Below, in pieces: positions 1 through 8,900 of a DNA stretch of 64,000 nucleotides. The stretch is taken from contig NZ_BJXB01000008.1 of assembly GCF_007990775.1 (NCBI RefSeq), positions 152,329 to 216,328 of the forward strand, read 5' to 3'. How positions within the stretch are numbered: position 1 is the first letter of the stretch; each line of letters begins with the position of its first letter. The position numbers and the translations under genes were made by a program. The DNA comes from Deinococcus cellulosilyticus NBRC 106333 = KACC 11606 (GTDB lineage Bacteria > Deinococcota > Deinococci > Deinococcales > Deinococcaceae). Below the pieces are notes generated by a model, which was not told the origin of the DNA, did not search any database, and worked only from the letters and a program-made list of their open reading frames with translations.

Positions 1-27
1 GCGCTGATGGCTGACCGCTGACTGCTC
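1..27. repeat. GCTGANN heptamer array at the left edge
   Basis: GCTGATG GCTGACC GCTGACT GCTC: 7-bp periodic units from base 4, a third flavour of the heptamer family. It may continue outside the window. Confidence 0.55.
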
Positions 28-60
28 TAAAAAACAAAAAAGCGTCACTTTCGTGACGCA
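28..60 (-). terminator. Terminator of ddrO
   Basis: On the minus strand a 7-bp stem GCGTCAC/GTGACGC (42-48 with 53-59, loop of 4) is followed by a T-rich run (complement of 29-41). It lies just past the ddrO stop, so it is a typical intrinsic terminator. Confidence 0.85.
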
Positions 61-78
61 GGTGTTCCCTGAGGGACC

Positions 79-468
79 TTATTCCAGGATGCGCTTGAGG
101 TGCAGGTAGATTTCGTACCAGTCCTGCTTGTCTCTGGGGCGCTTGCCACGCAGTTCAATGCGGCTCAGGGTGCGGACCCAGTCGGGGGTGAGTTGTCCAC
201 CCAGCACAGGGTCAGCGACCAGATCGGCAAGGCCTTTGGGAAGTGCACCATCAGTATTCAGACCGTAGAATTCTACGGATTCCAGCAGGTCATGCACCGT
301 GATGTCGTACGCGGTGGCCAGGGTTTGCAGTGTGTCCAGGCTTGGGTTGGTTCTTCCGCGCTCCAGGTCGGAGAGGTAGGGGACGCTGATGCCAGCGATG
401 GCAGCCACGTCTTTGAGCCTCAGATTCCGTTCTGCGCGGAGTTCACGTAAACGTTCGCTCAGTTTCAT
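79..468 (-). CDS. ddrO: DdrO, DNA-damage response repressor (XRE family)
   Basis: This 129-residue protein is the global repressor of the Deinococcus radiation/desiccation response. In the family it binds RDRM palindromes as a dimer and is inactivated when the metalloprotease PprI (IrrE) cuts it after DNA damage. The N-terminal helix-turn-helix covers about residues 5-60, with [16 protein letters not shown] as the recognition region. The C-terminal part carries [12 protein letters not shown], and the L106-R107 bond matches the cleavage site known in D. deserti. Length and sequence are typical of the family. A strong AGGAGG precedes the ATG. A promoter TTGACC-N17-TATCCT lies at 540-568 on the minus strand. 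The divergent neighbour carries an RDRM. pprI is not in this window. Confidence 0.95.
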   Translation of the reverse strand: MKLSERLRELRAERNLRLKDVAAIAGISVPYLSDLERGRTNPSLDTLQTLATAYDITVHDLLESVEFYGLNTDGALPKGLADLVADPVLGGQLTPDWVRTLSRIELRGKRPRDKQDWYEIYLHLKRILE

Positions 469-531
469 GTGATCCTCCTCTATCAGACTCCCGGGCGTCT
501 TCTCGTTCTGCTTTGAACTTAAAAATCGCTC

Positions 532-568
532 CTATCCGTAGGATAGCAGAGGTGTCAACTACGGTCAA
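532..568 (-). promoter_or_regulatory. ddrO promoter with an overlapping 15-bp palindrome
   Basis: Read on the minus strand, -35 TTGACC (568-563), a 17-base spacer and -10 TATCCT (545-540). The perfect palindrome CTATCCgtaGGATAG (532-546) covers the -10 box, so a repressor bound there would block ddrO. It does not look like an RDRM. Promoter and operator roles are inferred from sequence only. Confidence 0.5.
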
Positions 569-591
569 TACAGAATGTATTTTTTCGGTTC

Positions 592-625
592 TTGAAACAG
601 CCTACATATTATGCTATGATCATAA
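592..625 (+). promoter_or_regulatory. RDRM-controlled promoter
   Basis: A good sigma-A promoter, TTGAAA (592-597), N17, TATGAT (615-620), is overlapped by the 17-bp palindrome TTATGCTATGATCATAA (609-625). The palindrome has the perfect RDRM arms TTATG and CATAA. An RDRM centred on the -10 box is the expected DdrO operator arrangement. It drives the gene starting at 662. Confidence 0.85.
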
Positions 626-661
626 CCAAGAACGGTTTTTTATGCGAAAGGAGCAGTTTTG

Positions 662-973
662 ATGCGCGTACTGGACACCATTGCCGACAGCTTAAAGAAA
701 GGACAGGCCCATCCCACCACGGTGATGAACGCCCTGATCGAGGCAGACAACCAGGGAGGCAAAAACGCCCTCCGGGACCTCGAAGAGCACCTCCTGCGCA
801 GTGCCAGAGCCCTCAAAGAGCGCCAGCATCCCCATGCTGAACTTGCTCACGCCTGGCTGCATGCCACCCGCATGTACCTGATCAATTATTACGTGCTGGA
901 AACAGAAACCCCCGCTGCTGCTCCTGTTCGCAAGCGCACCCTCTTTCCCCTCCCCCGCAGACTGGTGATCTGA
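662..973 (+). CDS. Small protein of the predicted DdrO regulon, unknown function
   Basis: A 103-residue soluble protein that I do not recognise. It is mostly helical and charged in residues 1-80 and ends in a basic, proline-containing tail (VRKRTLFPLPRR). There is no signal peptide or membrane segment. I chose ATG 662 because AAAGGAG (647-653) sits 8 bases upstream, while TTG 659 would be too close. The gene is divergent from ddrO and its promoter carries a near-perfect RDRM over the -10 box, so induction by radiation or desiccation is expected. It may be one of the small lineage-specific Ddr proteins. The coding call is well supported by promoter, ribosome site and terminator. The function is unknown. 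Confidence 0.8.
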   Translation: MRVLDTIADSLKKGQAHPTTVMNALIEADNQGGKNALRDLEEHLLRSARALKERQHPHAELAHAWLHATRMYLINYYVLETETPAAAPVRKRTLFPLPRRLVI

Positions 974-1034
974 ACCCTCCTGCACACTCCCGAGGTCTGA
1001 CTTTAACTTATTTAACAAAAAACATAATCAAAAG

Positions 1035-1062
1035 AAGGCGCTCCTGGAGCGCCTTATTTGTA
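1035..1062. terminator. Bidirectional terminator
   Basis: A hairpin AAGGCGCTCC/GGAGCGCCTT (1035-1055) lies between two convergent genes. The right side is T-rich (ATTTGTATTTTG), and A-rich sequence to the left would serve the minus-strand gene. Confidence 0.75.
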
Positions 1063-1099
1063 TTTTGCATGGCATTTGTAAAGCTTTTGCCACAAATCG

Positions 1100-2602
1100 T
1101 TAAAGCCTGTAAACGTCTTTGTACTTGGTGTTCAGGTACTGAACGTAATGCTCTGCAGAGAGTGGAGCCCCTGTGGCCTTCTGGATCAACTCTCTGGGAG
1201 AGTATATTTTTCCATACTGGTGCACATTTTCACGCATCCAGCCCATGATTCTGGAGGCTTCGCCCTGAGCAATCAGGCTGTCCATGTCTCCGAGGTCCTT
1301 TGCAGCTGCATTCCAAAGCTGGCAGGCATACAGGTTTCCAAGAGAGTAGGTGGGGAAGTACCCGATCAGGCCTGCAGACCAGTGGATGTCCTGCAGCACT
1401 CCCATGGCGTCATTGGGCGGAGTGATCCCCAGATCGTCTTGCATCTTCTGGTTCCAGGCTTCTGGCAGGTCTTTGATGGCGAGGCTCCCCTCAAAGACAG
1501 CAAGTTCCAGTTCAAAGCGCAGCATGATGTGGAAGTTGTAGGTCAGTTCATCGGCCTCCACCCGGATCAGGCTGGGTTGCACCCGGTTCACGGCGCGGTA
1601 CAGGTCTTCTGCACTGGCTTCTCCTACCACTTCGGGGGCAAAAGCCTTGAAGTCTGCATGGTGGTGCTGCCAGAACGCCCTTGAACGGCAGATCATGTTC
1701 TCCACCATGCGAGACTGGCTCTCGTGGATGCCCAGACTGGTGCCCCGGGCCAGGTTGGTGCGCTCCAGCTCAGGGTTCACCCCGTGCTCGTACAGGCCGT
1801 GTCCGGTTTCATGCCAGACCCCATAAAGCGCAGTGGGCCAGTAGGTTTCGTCATACCGGGTGGTGATGCGGATGTCATTGATTGAGAAGTTGGTCTGGAA
1901 AGGGTGTGCGGTGGTGTCCAGACGGGAGAACTCAGGAGAGAGCCCCAGATCCCGGGCCACCCGCATGGCAAACTCCTTCTGCTTCTCTGCAGCCAGAGGG
2001 CGGTTCAGGATGCTGTAATCGGTGGCATCCCCTGCATCGATCACAGCACGCAGCAGAGGGAGGGTGTCTTTGCGCAGGTTGGCAAAGGTCTCCCGCACTT
2101 CACTGACCTTCGCACCCTGCTCGTAATCATCGAGGGCTGCATTGTAAGGGTGCTCCTCATAGCCCATCAGTTCTGCATACTCACGGGCCAGATCAAACAT
2201 CTCCTGCAGGTGGTCCTGAAACAGGGAGAAGTTGGATTCCTTGCGGGCCCTGATCCAGGCATGGTGGGCACGGTTGCGGGCCAGGGTCTGGCGCTCCACA
2301 AAATCCAGCGGCAGACGGGTCAGTTTGCCGTAATCCCGACGGGCCACCCGAATCATGGCTGCATCGGCAGAGCCCTCCTCCAGAGAAGCTTCATGGTCGT
2401 TGAGGTCACTGAGCAGGTTCCCCAGTTTCTCACTGGTGGAGGTCTCATGGGAGATTTTCGCAAGGGTGGCCATCTGGCGGGCCCTGGACTCTGCACCCTT
2501 TTCAGGCATGTAGGTTTCCTGATCCCAGCTCAGGAGGCCCAGTGTGCCATTCAGGTCACTGATCTGGCCCAGGATGTTTTTCAGTTCTTTCAGCTGTTCC
2601 AT
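1100..2602 (-). CDS. Carboxypeptidase Taq (M32 metallocarboxypeptidase)
   Basis: A zinc metallopeptidase of family M32, about 500 residues, which removes C-terminal residues from peptides in the cytoplasm. The HEXXH zinc motif is visible as HETGHGLYEHG about halfway along, followed by the family motif GIHESQSRMVEN, whose Glu would be the third ligand. Typical M32 sequence runs along the whole length (LSWDQETYMP near the N-terminus, IRVEADELTYNFHIMLRFE near the C-terminus). I chose ATG 2602 over TTG 2608 because a -10-like TATGTT (2614-2609) ends exactly 6 bases before it, as expected for a leaderless mRNA. No ribosome site is visible. Confidence 0.95.
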   Translation of the reverse strand: MEQLKELKNILGQISDLNGTLGLLSWDQETYMPEKGAESRARQMATLAKISHETSTSEKLGNLLSDLNDHEASLEEGSADAAMIRVARRDYGKLTRLPLDFVERQTLARNRAHHAWIRARKESNFSLFQDHLQEMFDLAREYAELMGYEEHPYNAALDDYEQGAKVSEVRETFANLRKDTLPLLRAVIDAGDATDYSILNRPLAAEKQKEFAMRVARDLGLSPEFSRLDTTAHPFQTNFSINDIRITTRYDETYWPTALYGVWHETGHGLYEHGVNPELERTNLARGTSLGIHESQSRMVENMICRSRAFWQHHHADFKAFAPEVVGEASAEDLYRAVNRVQPSLIRVEADELTYNFHIMLRFELELAVFEGSLAIKDLPEAWNQKMQDDLGITPPNDAMGVLQDIHWSAGLIGYFPTYSLGNLYACQLWNAAAKDLGDMDSLIAQGEASRIMGWMRENVHQYGKIYSPRELIQKATGAPLSAEHYVQYLNTKYKDVYRL

Positions 2603-2666
2603 GGGCAAAACATACCATGTCTAGAACAGGGGCCGGATAGGTGAAACAGCTTATGGGCCGAGAGCT

Positions 2667-2692
2667 TGTAGGGGCGGACTGTCGGCTTGCCC
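2667..2692. repeat. REP-like hairpin, copy 1
   Basis: One of nine dispersed copies of the palindromic motif beginning TGTAGGGGCG and closing in a GCCC arm. This copy is less symmetric (GGGCGGACTG/TCGGCTTGCCC). It lies between two minus-strand genes, next to a GGCCGAGAGC heptamer fragment (2656-2665). Confidence 0.7.
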
Positions 2693-2720
2693 TGAACTGA
2701 CAGAACTCTGAAATGACTTC

Positions 2721-3260
2721 TCAAATGGGATCTTTCCAGGAAATGATTTCCAGCCCGGTGGTGTTCAGTGTTCCCAGCAACAGGACATGAGGGACCCCAT
2801 GAAACCAGGCTCCTTGTTTGTTCTGGCGATGCAGTGTCCTGTACCAGTCCCATGTAACTGCAGGCAGTCCATCAAGTTCCTGATAACCTGTACAGTCCAT
2901 CTGCTTGACTGCACCATCAGACTGATAAATCACTGCAGGCATCTGATCCAGAACAGCTGCGGGAATTTTGAACCATCTGGTGTCTCCCAGCTCTTTCCCG
3001 AGACTCTGCCATGCCTGATAAACCAGATGAGGGTGCACTGGTGCACAATGCAGCACATCATTCCACAGGCAGTTCAGCAACTGAATTCTGCGCTCAAGAA
3101 GATGTTCTCTTCCCTGATATTTCTTTCTGGCCTGCAAAGCAATCTCTGGAAAAAAATTCTGAAGTTGATTGAGGGGATAAAGCACATTGCCTTGCATGTG
3201 CTCAGGACACTGATGGTAAAGGAACATGCAAGACAGCATATGCAGATCTGAATTATTCAA
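2721..3260 (-). CDS. Uncharacterised protein (179 aa)
   Basis: A soluble protein that I do not recognise. It is rich in Trp, His and Cys, with HMLSCMFLYHQCPEHMQGNVLYPL near the start as a His/Cys-rich patch that might bind metal, and DGLPAVTWDWYRTLHRQNKQ near the end. No signal peptide or membrane helix is seen. Base composition is lower in GC than the flanking genes. It stands alone between the M32 peptidase and folC on the same strand. A full-length open frame with protein-like composition supports it, but no strong ribosome site is visible. Confidence 0.65.
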   Translation of the reverse strand: MNNSDLHMLSCMFLYHQCPEHMQGNVLYPLNQLQNFFPEIALQARKKYQGREHLLERRIQLLNCLWNDVLHCAPVHPHLVYQAWQSLGKELGDTRWFKIPAAVLDQMPAVIYQSDGAVKQMDCTGYQELDGLPAVTWDWYRTLHRQNKQGAWFHGVPHVLLLGTLNTTGLEIISWKDPI

Positions 3261-3355
3261 ATGGAAAATCCATCATGGTGATGAAAATCCAGATCTGCTA
3301 CAGTTGGTGCATCCGAAAAGCAAATGCTACAGCTCCTCGATCCAGCCCTCGGCCT

Positions 3356-4591
3356 TTATTGCCAGCGTTCCCGATCCTCGGTTTTCTCTCCCAGAATGAT
3401 TGGACGAATTTCTCCGAGCAGGTACAGGCTTCCTGCAACCAGCGAGAGACCCCCAGGAAGCAATTTCAAAGCTTCTTCTGGAGTTGCAGCGACCTGAGCT
3501 GGAGCACTGAAGTACGTTTTCAGGGTTTCTGGATCTGCGGCTCTGGGGCTGAGAACCGCACGGGTGAGGATCACTTCGGAGGCCATAGAATTCAGTTCTG
3601 CGGCCACTTTTGTGATGTCCTTGTCTGCTGCTGCACCGAAAACCACCGGGAGTTTTTCAACGCCCAGAGACCGCAAAGCCTGCACCAGTGCTGCTGCACC
3701 CTCTGGGTTGTGTGCTCCATCCAGCAAGACTTTTTTGCCTTGCCAGTCCAGCAATTCCATGCGGGCAGGCCACTGGACCTTTAAATGGTCTGGCACTTTG
3801 TGGCCCAGGGCAAGGGCCGCACTTGCGGCGAGTGCGGTGTTGCGGATCTGGTACCGTCCGATCAGGTTGGAGGAGGTCTGTGCAGAGCCCCAGGGGGTTT
3901 TGACGGTCACAGTGATCCCTTCCCAGGCATTTTCCCGACCCTCAAATTCCAGGTCTTCCCCTAAAACATGCAGGTGTGTTCCCCTGAGCACAGCCTGGTC
4001 CCGCAGGGTTTCGAGGCCTTCCCCGGTGGCTCCGGTGAGGGTGGGAAGTTGTGGGCGCATGATGCCTGATTTCTCGAAAGCAATCTGGGGCAGGGTGTCA
4101 CCCAGGAACTGGGTGTGGTCGAGTCCAATGCTGCTGATCACGCTCAGCACGGGATCGAGGGCATTGGTCGAATCAAATCGGCCTCCCATGCCAACCTCCA
4201 TCACCGCAATCTCCACCCCATGTTTTTGAAAGAGCACACAGGCCAGTGCAGTGATGATCTCAAAAAAGCTGGCTCCGACTTCTTCGGCAAGGGGCTTCAG
4301 GGTTTTGAGGGCTTCTCTGACCTCCTCTTCGGACAGTTCCTGTCCGGCAACCCGGAAACGTTCGGTGAAGCGGGTCAGGTGAGGGCTGGTGAAGAGTCCG
4401 GTTTTTGTTCCCCCAGCACGCAAAATGGCTTCAAGGGTGGCACTGGTGGACCCCTTGCCATTGGTCCCTCCGATCAGGACCGTTCTGAAGACCTGTTCCG
4501 GGTGGTCCAGCAACTGCAAGAGTCTCTGGATGCGCTCCAGGCCAGGTTTGATGCTGCTCTGTCTTGCAAAGAGCCAGTCAAGAAGATTCAC
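3356..4591 (-). CDS. folC: Folylpolyglutamate/dihydrofolate synthase FolC
   Basis: A Mur-ligase-family enzyme of 411 residues that adds glutamate to folates and, in bacteria, usually also joins dihydropteroate with glutamate. The ATP-binding loop GGTNGKGSTSATLEAIL lies at about residues 41-57. MEVGMGGRFDSTNALDP and the LLDGAHNPEGAAAL motif of the C-terminal ligase domain are both present, and length is normal. The start is GTG 4591. A -10-like TAAACT (4603-4598) ends 6 bases upstream and no ribosome site is visible, so the transcript is probably leaderless. Beyond that GTG lies the divergent lacI promoter region. Confidence 0.95.
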   Translation of the reverse strand: MNLLDWLFARQSSIKPGLERIQRLLQLLDHPEQVFRTVLIGGTNGKGSTSATLEAILRAGGTKTGLFTSPHLTRFTERFRVAGQELSEEEVREALKTLKPLAEEVGASFFEIITALACVLFQKHGVEIAVMEVGMGGRFDSTNALDPVLSVISSIGLDHTQFLGDTLPQIAFEKSGIMRPQLPTLTGATGEGLETLRDQAVLRGTHLHVLGEDLEFEGRENAWEGITVTVKTPWGSAQTSSNLIGRYQIRNTALAASAALALGHKVPDHLKVQWPARMELLDWQGKKVLLDGAHNPEGAAALVQALRSLGVEKLPVVFGAAADKDITKVAAELNSMASEVILTRAVLSPRAADPETLKTYFSAPAQVAATPEEALKLLPGGLSLVAGSLYLLGEIRPIILGEKTEDRERWQ

Positions 4592-4738
4592 GTTTTCAGT
4601 TTAGGGGTTTTGTTTGGGCTCCAATGTGCCCCACTTCGTAACCATCCAGAACAAACTTCGAAAGCCAGAAATGCTTTCCTGTGGCTGGTTTTTCTGAGAG
4701 ATTTGGTGTACTGCAAACATTTTTTATCGGTAAAGCTA

Positions 4739-4767
4739 TTGACAACGTTTTCAAGTTGCGTTACATT
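4739..4767 (+). promoter_or_regulatory. lacI promoter with LacI-type operator
   Basis: TTGACA (4739-4744), N17, TACATT (4762-4767). The operator TGACAACGTTTTCA (4740-4753) overlaps the -35 box and differs by one base from the core TGAAAACGTTTTCA of the perfect palindrome found downstream at 5871-5888. This suggests autorepression by the gene at 4842. Confidence 0.75.
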
Positions 4768-4841
4768 GACTCTACATCCTCAACCAACCCCACGTCTGCT
4801 GGCTGCAAGACATCTTTTTGCATGGCCAGGAGAGGACATCC

Positions 4842-5846
4842 ATGAGCAGAAATGTCACCATCAAAGACATCGCCAAAGTGGCCGGTGTGTCGATCAGCAC
4901 GGTTTCTCGCATTTTAAACAATGCACCGCTGGTCACCCCCGAGAAACGCCAGAAGGTCCTGGAAGTGATTGGTCAACTGGGTTATGAACCCAACGCCAGT
5001 GCCCAGGGTCTGGTGCGTGGCAAGTCGATGACGGTGGGCGTGCTGACCCAGGACATCGCCTCTCCCTTCTACAACGAGGTGGCACGGGGGATTGATGTGG
5101 GATTTTCCGGCACGGGCTACCAGCCCATTTTTGTCAACGGCCACTGGGAAGCGCAGGATGAAGCCAGTGCTGTTGCCGCCCTCATTCGCCGTCAGGTGGA
5201 CGGACTGATCATTCTGGGAGGACGCTTACCCGAACAACAGTTGCACGCCTTGAGTGAACGCTTTCCCCTCATTCTTGTGGGCCGTTACGTGCCCGGTCTG
5301 GAACACTGCTGCATGCGTGTGGACGACCTGCAGGGCGCTTACCTTGCCACCAGACACCTGCTGGAACTCGGCCACCGCAGAATTGCCCACATTGCCGGGA
5401 TCACCTCTCACCGGGACGCTGTGGAACGCTTTGAAGGCTACCGCATGGCCCTCACAGACGCCGGAATTGATTTTGATGAAAGTCTGGTCTATGAGGGTGA
5501 GTTCGACGAGCCCTCCGGCATTCTGGCCGTGGAATCCTGGGTCACCAAAGGGGTCCACTTCAGCGCCATTTTCGCTGCCAACGACCAGATGGCCTACGGA
5601 GCAAGACTCGCCCTGTACCGCAGGGGCATCCGGGTTCCCGAGGATGTCTCACTGGTCGGCTATGACGACCTGCCTGCCTCCAGTTTTTCCCTCCCCCCAC
5701 TGACCTCCATGCACCAGCCCCTCTTTGAGATGGGGGAACTTGCAGCACAGACCATACTCACACGTCTTCAGGACCAGGACTGCGAAATCCCGCAGATTGC
5801 GGTGACGCTCAGCGTCCGTGAGTCCACCCGCTACCACCGCAGGTAA
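4842..5846 (+). CDS. LacI-family transcriptional regulator
   Basis: A 334-residue repressor. The N-terminal LacI helix-turn-helix is clear (VTIKDIAKVAGVSISTVSRILNN, with the hinge segment VTPEKRQKVLEVI after it), followed by a periplasmic-binding-like sugar-sensing domain ending in the family motif (FAANDQMAYGARLALYRRGIRVPEDVSLVGYDD). ATG 4842 has AGGAGAGGA 5 bases upstream; TTG 4818 further upstream is less likely. The matching operators at 4740 and 5871 indicate that it represses itself and the GH81 gene 78 bases downstream. A glucan-derived oligosaccharide is the likely inducer, by inference from the neighbour. Confidence 0.93.
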   Translation: MSRNVTIKDIAKVAGVSISTVSRILNNAPLVTPEKRQKVLEVIGQLGYEPNASAQGLVRGKSMTVGVLTQDIASPFYNEVARGIDVGFSGTGYQPIFVNGHWEAQDEASAVAALIRRQVDGLIILGGRLPEQQLHALSERFPLILVGRYVPGLEHCCMRVDDLQGAYLATRHLLELGHRRIAHIAGITSHRDAVERFEGYRMALTDAGIDFDESLVYEGEFDEPSGILAVESWVTKGVHFSAIFAANDQMAYGARLALYRRGIRVPEDVSLVGYDDLPASSFSLPPLTSMHQPLFEMGELAAQTILTRLQDQDCEIPQIAVTLSVRESTRYHRR

Positions 5847-5870
5847 CACGCTTTAAACCAACCCCAGACA

Positions 5871-5888
5871 ACTGAAAACGTTTTCAGT
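5871..5888. promoter_or_regulatory. LacI-family operator, perfect palindrome
   Basis: ACTGAAAACGTTTTCAGT is an 18-bp perfect palindrome with the central CG typical of LacI-family operators. It lies 36 bases before the GH81 start codon and matches the site in the lacI promoter, so it is the probable operator of the glucanase gene. Confidence 0.85.
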
Positions 5889-5924
5889 CCAGTGCACTGA
5901 TCGGCGCTGGACAGGAGGTTCTGC

Positions 5925-8900
5925 ATGTCACAAAAAGTCCGATCCACCCACGCCCTGCTCATCGGCCTCAGCCTGCTGGTTGCCAGCTGCGGAAACGTTG
6001 CTCCCCAGCGCAACAGCCACACCGAAGTGACCGCCCAGGACTGGGGCACCAGCCCTCCTCCCGGCTCCAAGGGTGGACCCACCAACAACAACGGGGTGAT
6101 CCTCAGCCCGGCCCTGACCACCAACGGCGCATCCAAAGGGAAAGCCCCCACCAACGAATTCTGGTCCTCTCTGATCTTCAAACGCTGGGCAGGCAACAAC
6201 TACTCCGAGAACATGTTTGCCCACCCGCTGTCCATGAAAGCCAAGAACAGCGGTCTGGAAATCAGCTACCCCACCCAGCTGGAAATCGTGGGCGCCACCG
6301 GACTGGAAAAATACCAGTACGCCCACATCCCCGACTTCACCATGGGCATCGTTGGCCTGAATGCACCTGATGCCAAAGTGGACGACTACGGCGACTGGAC
6401 CGTCACCAGCTACCACAGCGATGGCACACGCACCCTGAAAGCGACTTTTGGGCACGGCCTGCCCTTCGTGTATGCCACCAAAACCGGAGGAGATGCCCAG
6501 ATCAGTTTCATTGCCACCCCCACCGTGTGGAGCAACCAGGGCAATGTGCTCGGCGTGACCATCAACGGACGCCACTACGGCATCTTCGCTCCCACAGGAG
6601 CGACCTGGAACATCAGTGGCACCAACGTCACCTCCAACCTGGCAGGCAAAGACTACTACTCCATCGCTGCCCTGCCCAACAACTCCGTCACCACCCTGAA
6701 CGACTACAAGACCTACGCTTACAACTTCGTCACGGGCAGCACGGTGACCTGGACTTACAACGCCTCCACCGCCACCCTCACCACCAACTTCAACCTCACC
6801 ACCACCGCCAAAGAAGGCACCGCCAGTGGGACCCTGCAGGCCCTGTACCGCCACCAGTGGATGAACTCATCCAATGTCAACACCTCCTACACCTACGTGT
6901 CCCCCAGAGGTGAAATGCGCGTGGTGAGGGGCAACAGTTTCTCCATGAACCAGAAGTTCCAGGGGGTGCTGCCCTACTTCCCGGACAACGGCAGTGCCAA
7001 CACCCTCAGCAAGACCGAACTGGCCAACTACGTGAACCAGGCCAACACCTCTGCCACCCTGAACCCCACCGGAGACTCCTACTGGGTCGGTAAAGGCCTG
7101 GGCAAACTGGCAGAACTGGTGCCCCTCGCAGAGCAGGTCGGCAATACCGCTGCACAGACCGCCTTCCTGGACGCCATCCAGCGCGTGCTGCAGGACTGGC
7201 TCGACGGTCAGGGCAGCAACTACTTCTACTACAACCCCACCTGGGGCACCCTGATTGGCTACCCTCAGGGCTACGGCTCTGAAGAAGAACTCAACGACCA
7301 CCACTTCCACTGGGGTTACTTCATCAAAGCTGCTGCGCTCCTCGCCAAGTACCGCCCAAGCTGGGTGAACGGAGCCACACCGCAGGGCAAGACGTGGGGG
7401 GCCAGCATCAACGACCTGATCATGGACGCTGCCAACTGGACCACCAACACCAGCCAGTTCCCCAGACTCAGAAGCTTCGATCCCTACGCCGGTCACTCCT
7501 GGGCCGCAGGACACTCCGGATTCGCAGCAGGCAACAACCAGGAGTCCAGCAGCGAAGACATGAACTTCTCCTCTGCACTGGTCCAGTGGGGCGCCGTGAC
7601 GGGCAACAATGCTGTGCGTGACCTGGGGATCTTCCTGTACACCAACGAAACCGCAGCCATCGAGCAGTACTGGTTCAACCAGTCCGGCCCTGGCACGGTG
7701 TTCCCCGCAAGCTACAACAAACCCGCAGTGGGCATGGTGTGGGGCGACGGCGGAGCCTACTCCACCTGGTTCTCCCCCGAGAAGGAAATGATTCAGGGCA
7801 TCAACTTCCTGCCCATCCAGGCTGGAAGCCTCTACCTGGGCAGAAACCCCAACTACCTGAAGACCAACTACGACTTCCTGGGCAGAGAGCCCAACGTCTG
7901 GAAGGACATCTTCTGGCAGGTCTACAGCATGTACGACGCTGCAGGGGCCGTCAGCAAATTCAATGCCCAGGCCAGCACCTACACCCCGGAAGAAGGCGAA
8001 TCCAAGGCCCACACCTACCAGTTCATTCACAGCCTGAACGCCATGGGACAGGTGGACACCTCCGTCACCGCCAACATCCCCACCTACGGCGTGTTCAAGA
8101 AGGGCACCACCAAGACCTACGTCGCTTACAACCCTGGCACGGCCAACGTCACCGTCAACTTCTCCGACGGCTTCAACATGGTCGTTGGACCCAAACAGGT
8201 GCTCTCCAGCAGAGGCAGCAACCCCTGCGGAACCGACACCACTGCTCCCAGCATTCCTGCAGGCCTGACCTCCCCCAGCAAGACCAGCACTTCTGTGAAC
8301 CTCTCCTGGAGTGCTTCCACCGACAACTGTGGCGTTGCCAGTTACGAGGTCTACCAGAACAACGCCCTGAAGACCACCGTGACCGGCACCACGGCCAGCA
8401 TCACTGGCCTGACCGCCAACACTGCCTACACCTTCAAAGTCCGAGCCAAGGACAATGCAGGCAACCTGTCCGCCTTCACCAGCGATCTGAGTGTCACCAC
8501 CAACCCACCCAGCCCCTGCGACACCGACACCACCGCCCCCACCACCCCCGGTGCGCTCTCCAACCCCAGCAAGACCGACAGCAGCCTGACCATCTCCTGG
8601 GGTGCTTCCAGCGACACCTGCGGAGTGACCGCCTACGAGATCTACCAGAACGGCGTTCTGAAGACCACCGTGTCTGGCACCACCACCAGCACCACCATCA
8701 CCGGACTGAGCGCCAACACCAGCTATGCCTTCAAAGTGCGCGCCAAAGATGCCAAGAACAACCTCTCGGCCTTCAACACCGAAGTGAGCTACACCACCTC
8801 CCCCATCACCACCCCCAACCTGCCCGGAACGGTGACCACCAACGGTGGAGCCATCGCCAACGGGACCAGCAAGTCCTTCCCTGTGAACGTGACAAGCAGC

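Noticed and set aside
4589..4600. CACGTTTTCAGT at the folC start as a LacI operator
   Set aside because: Only the right half matches ACTGAAAACGTTTTCAGT; the left half has no symmetry.
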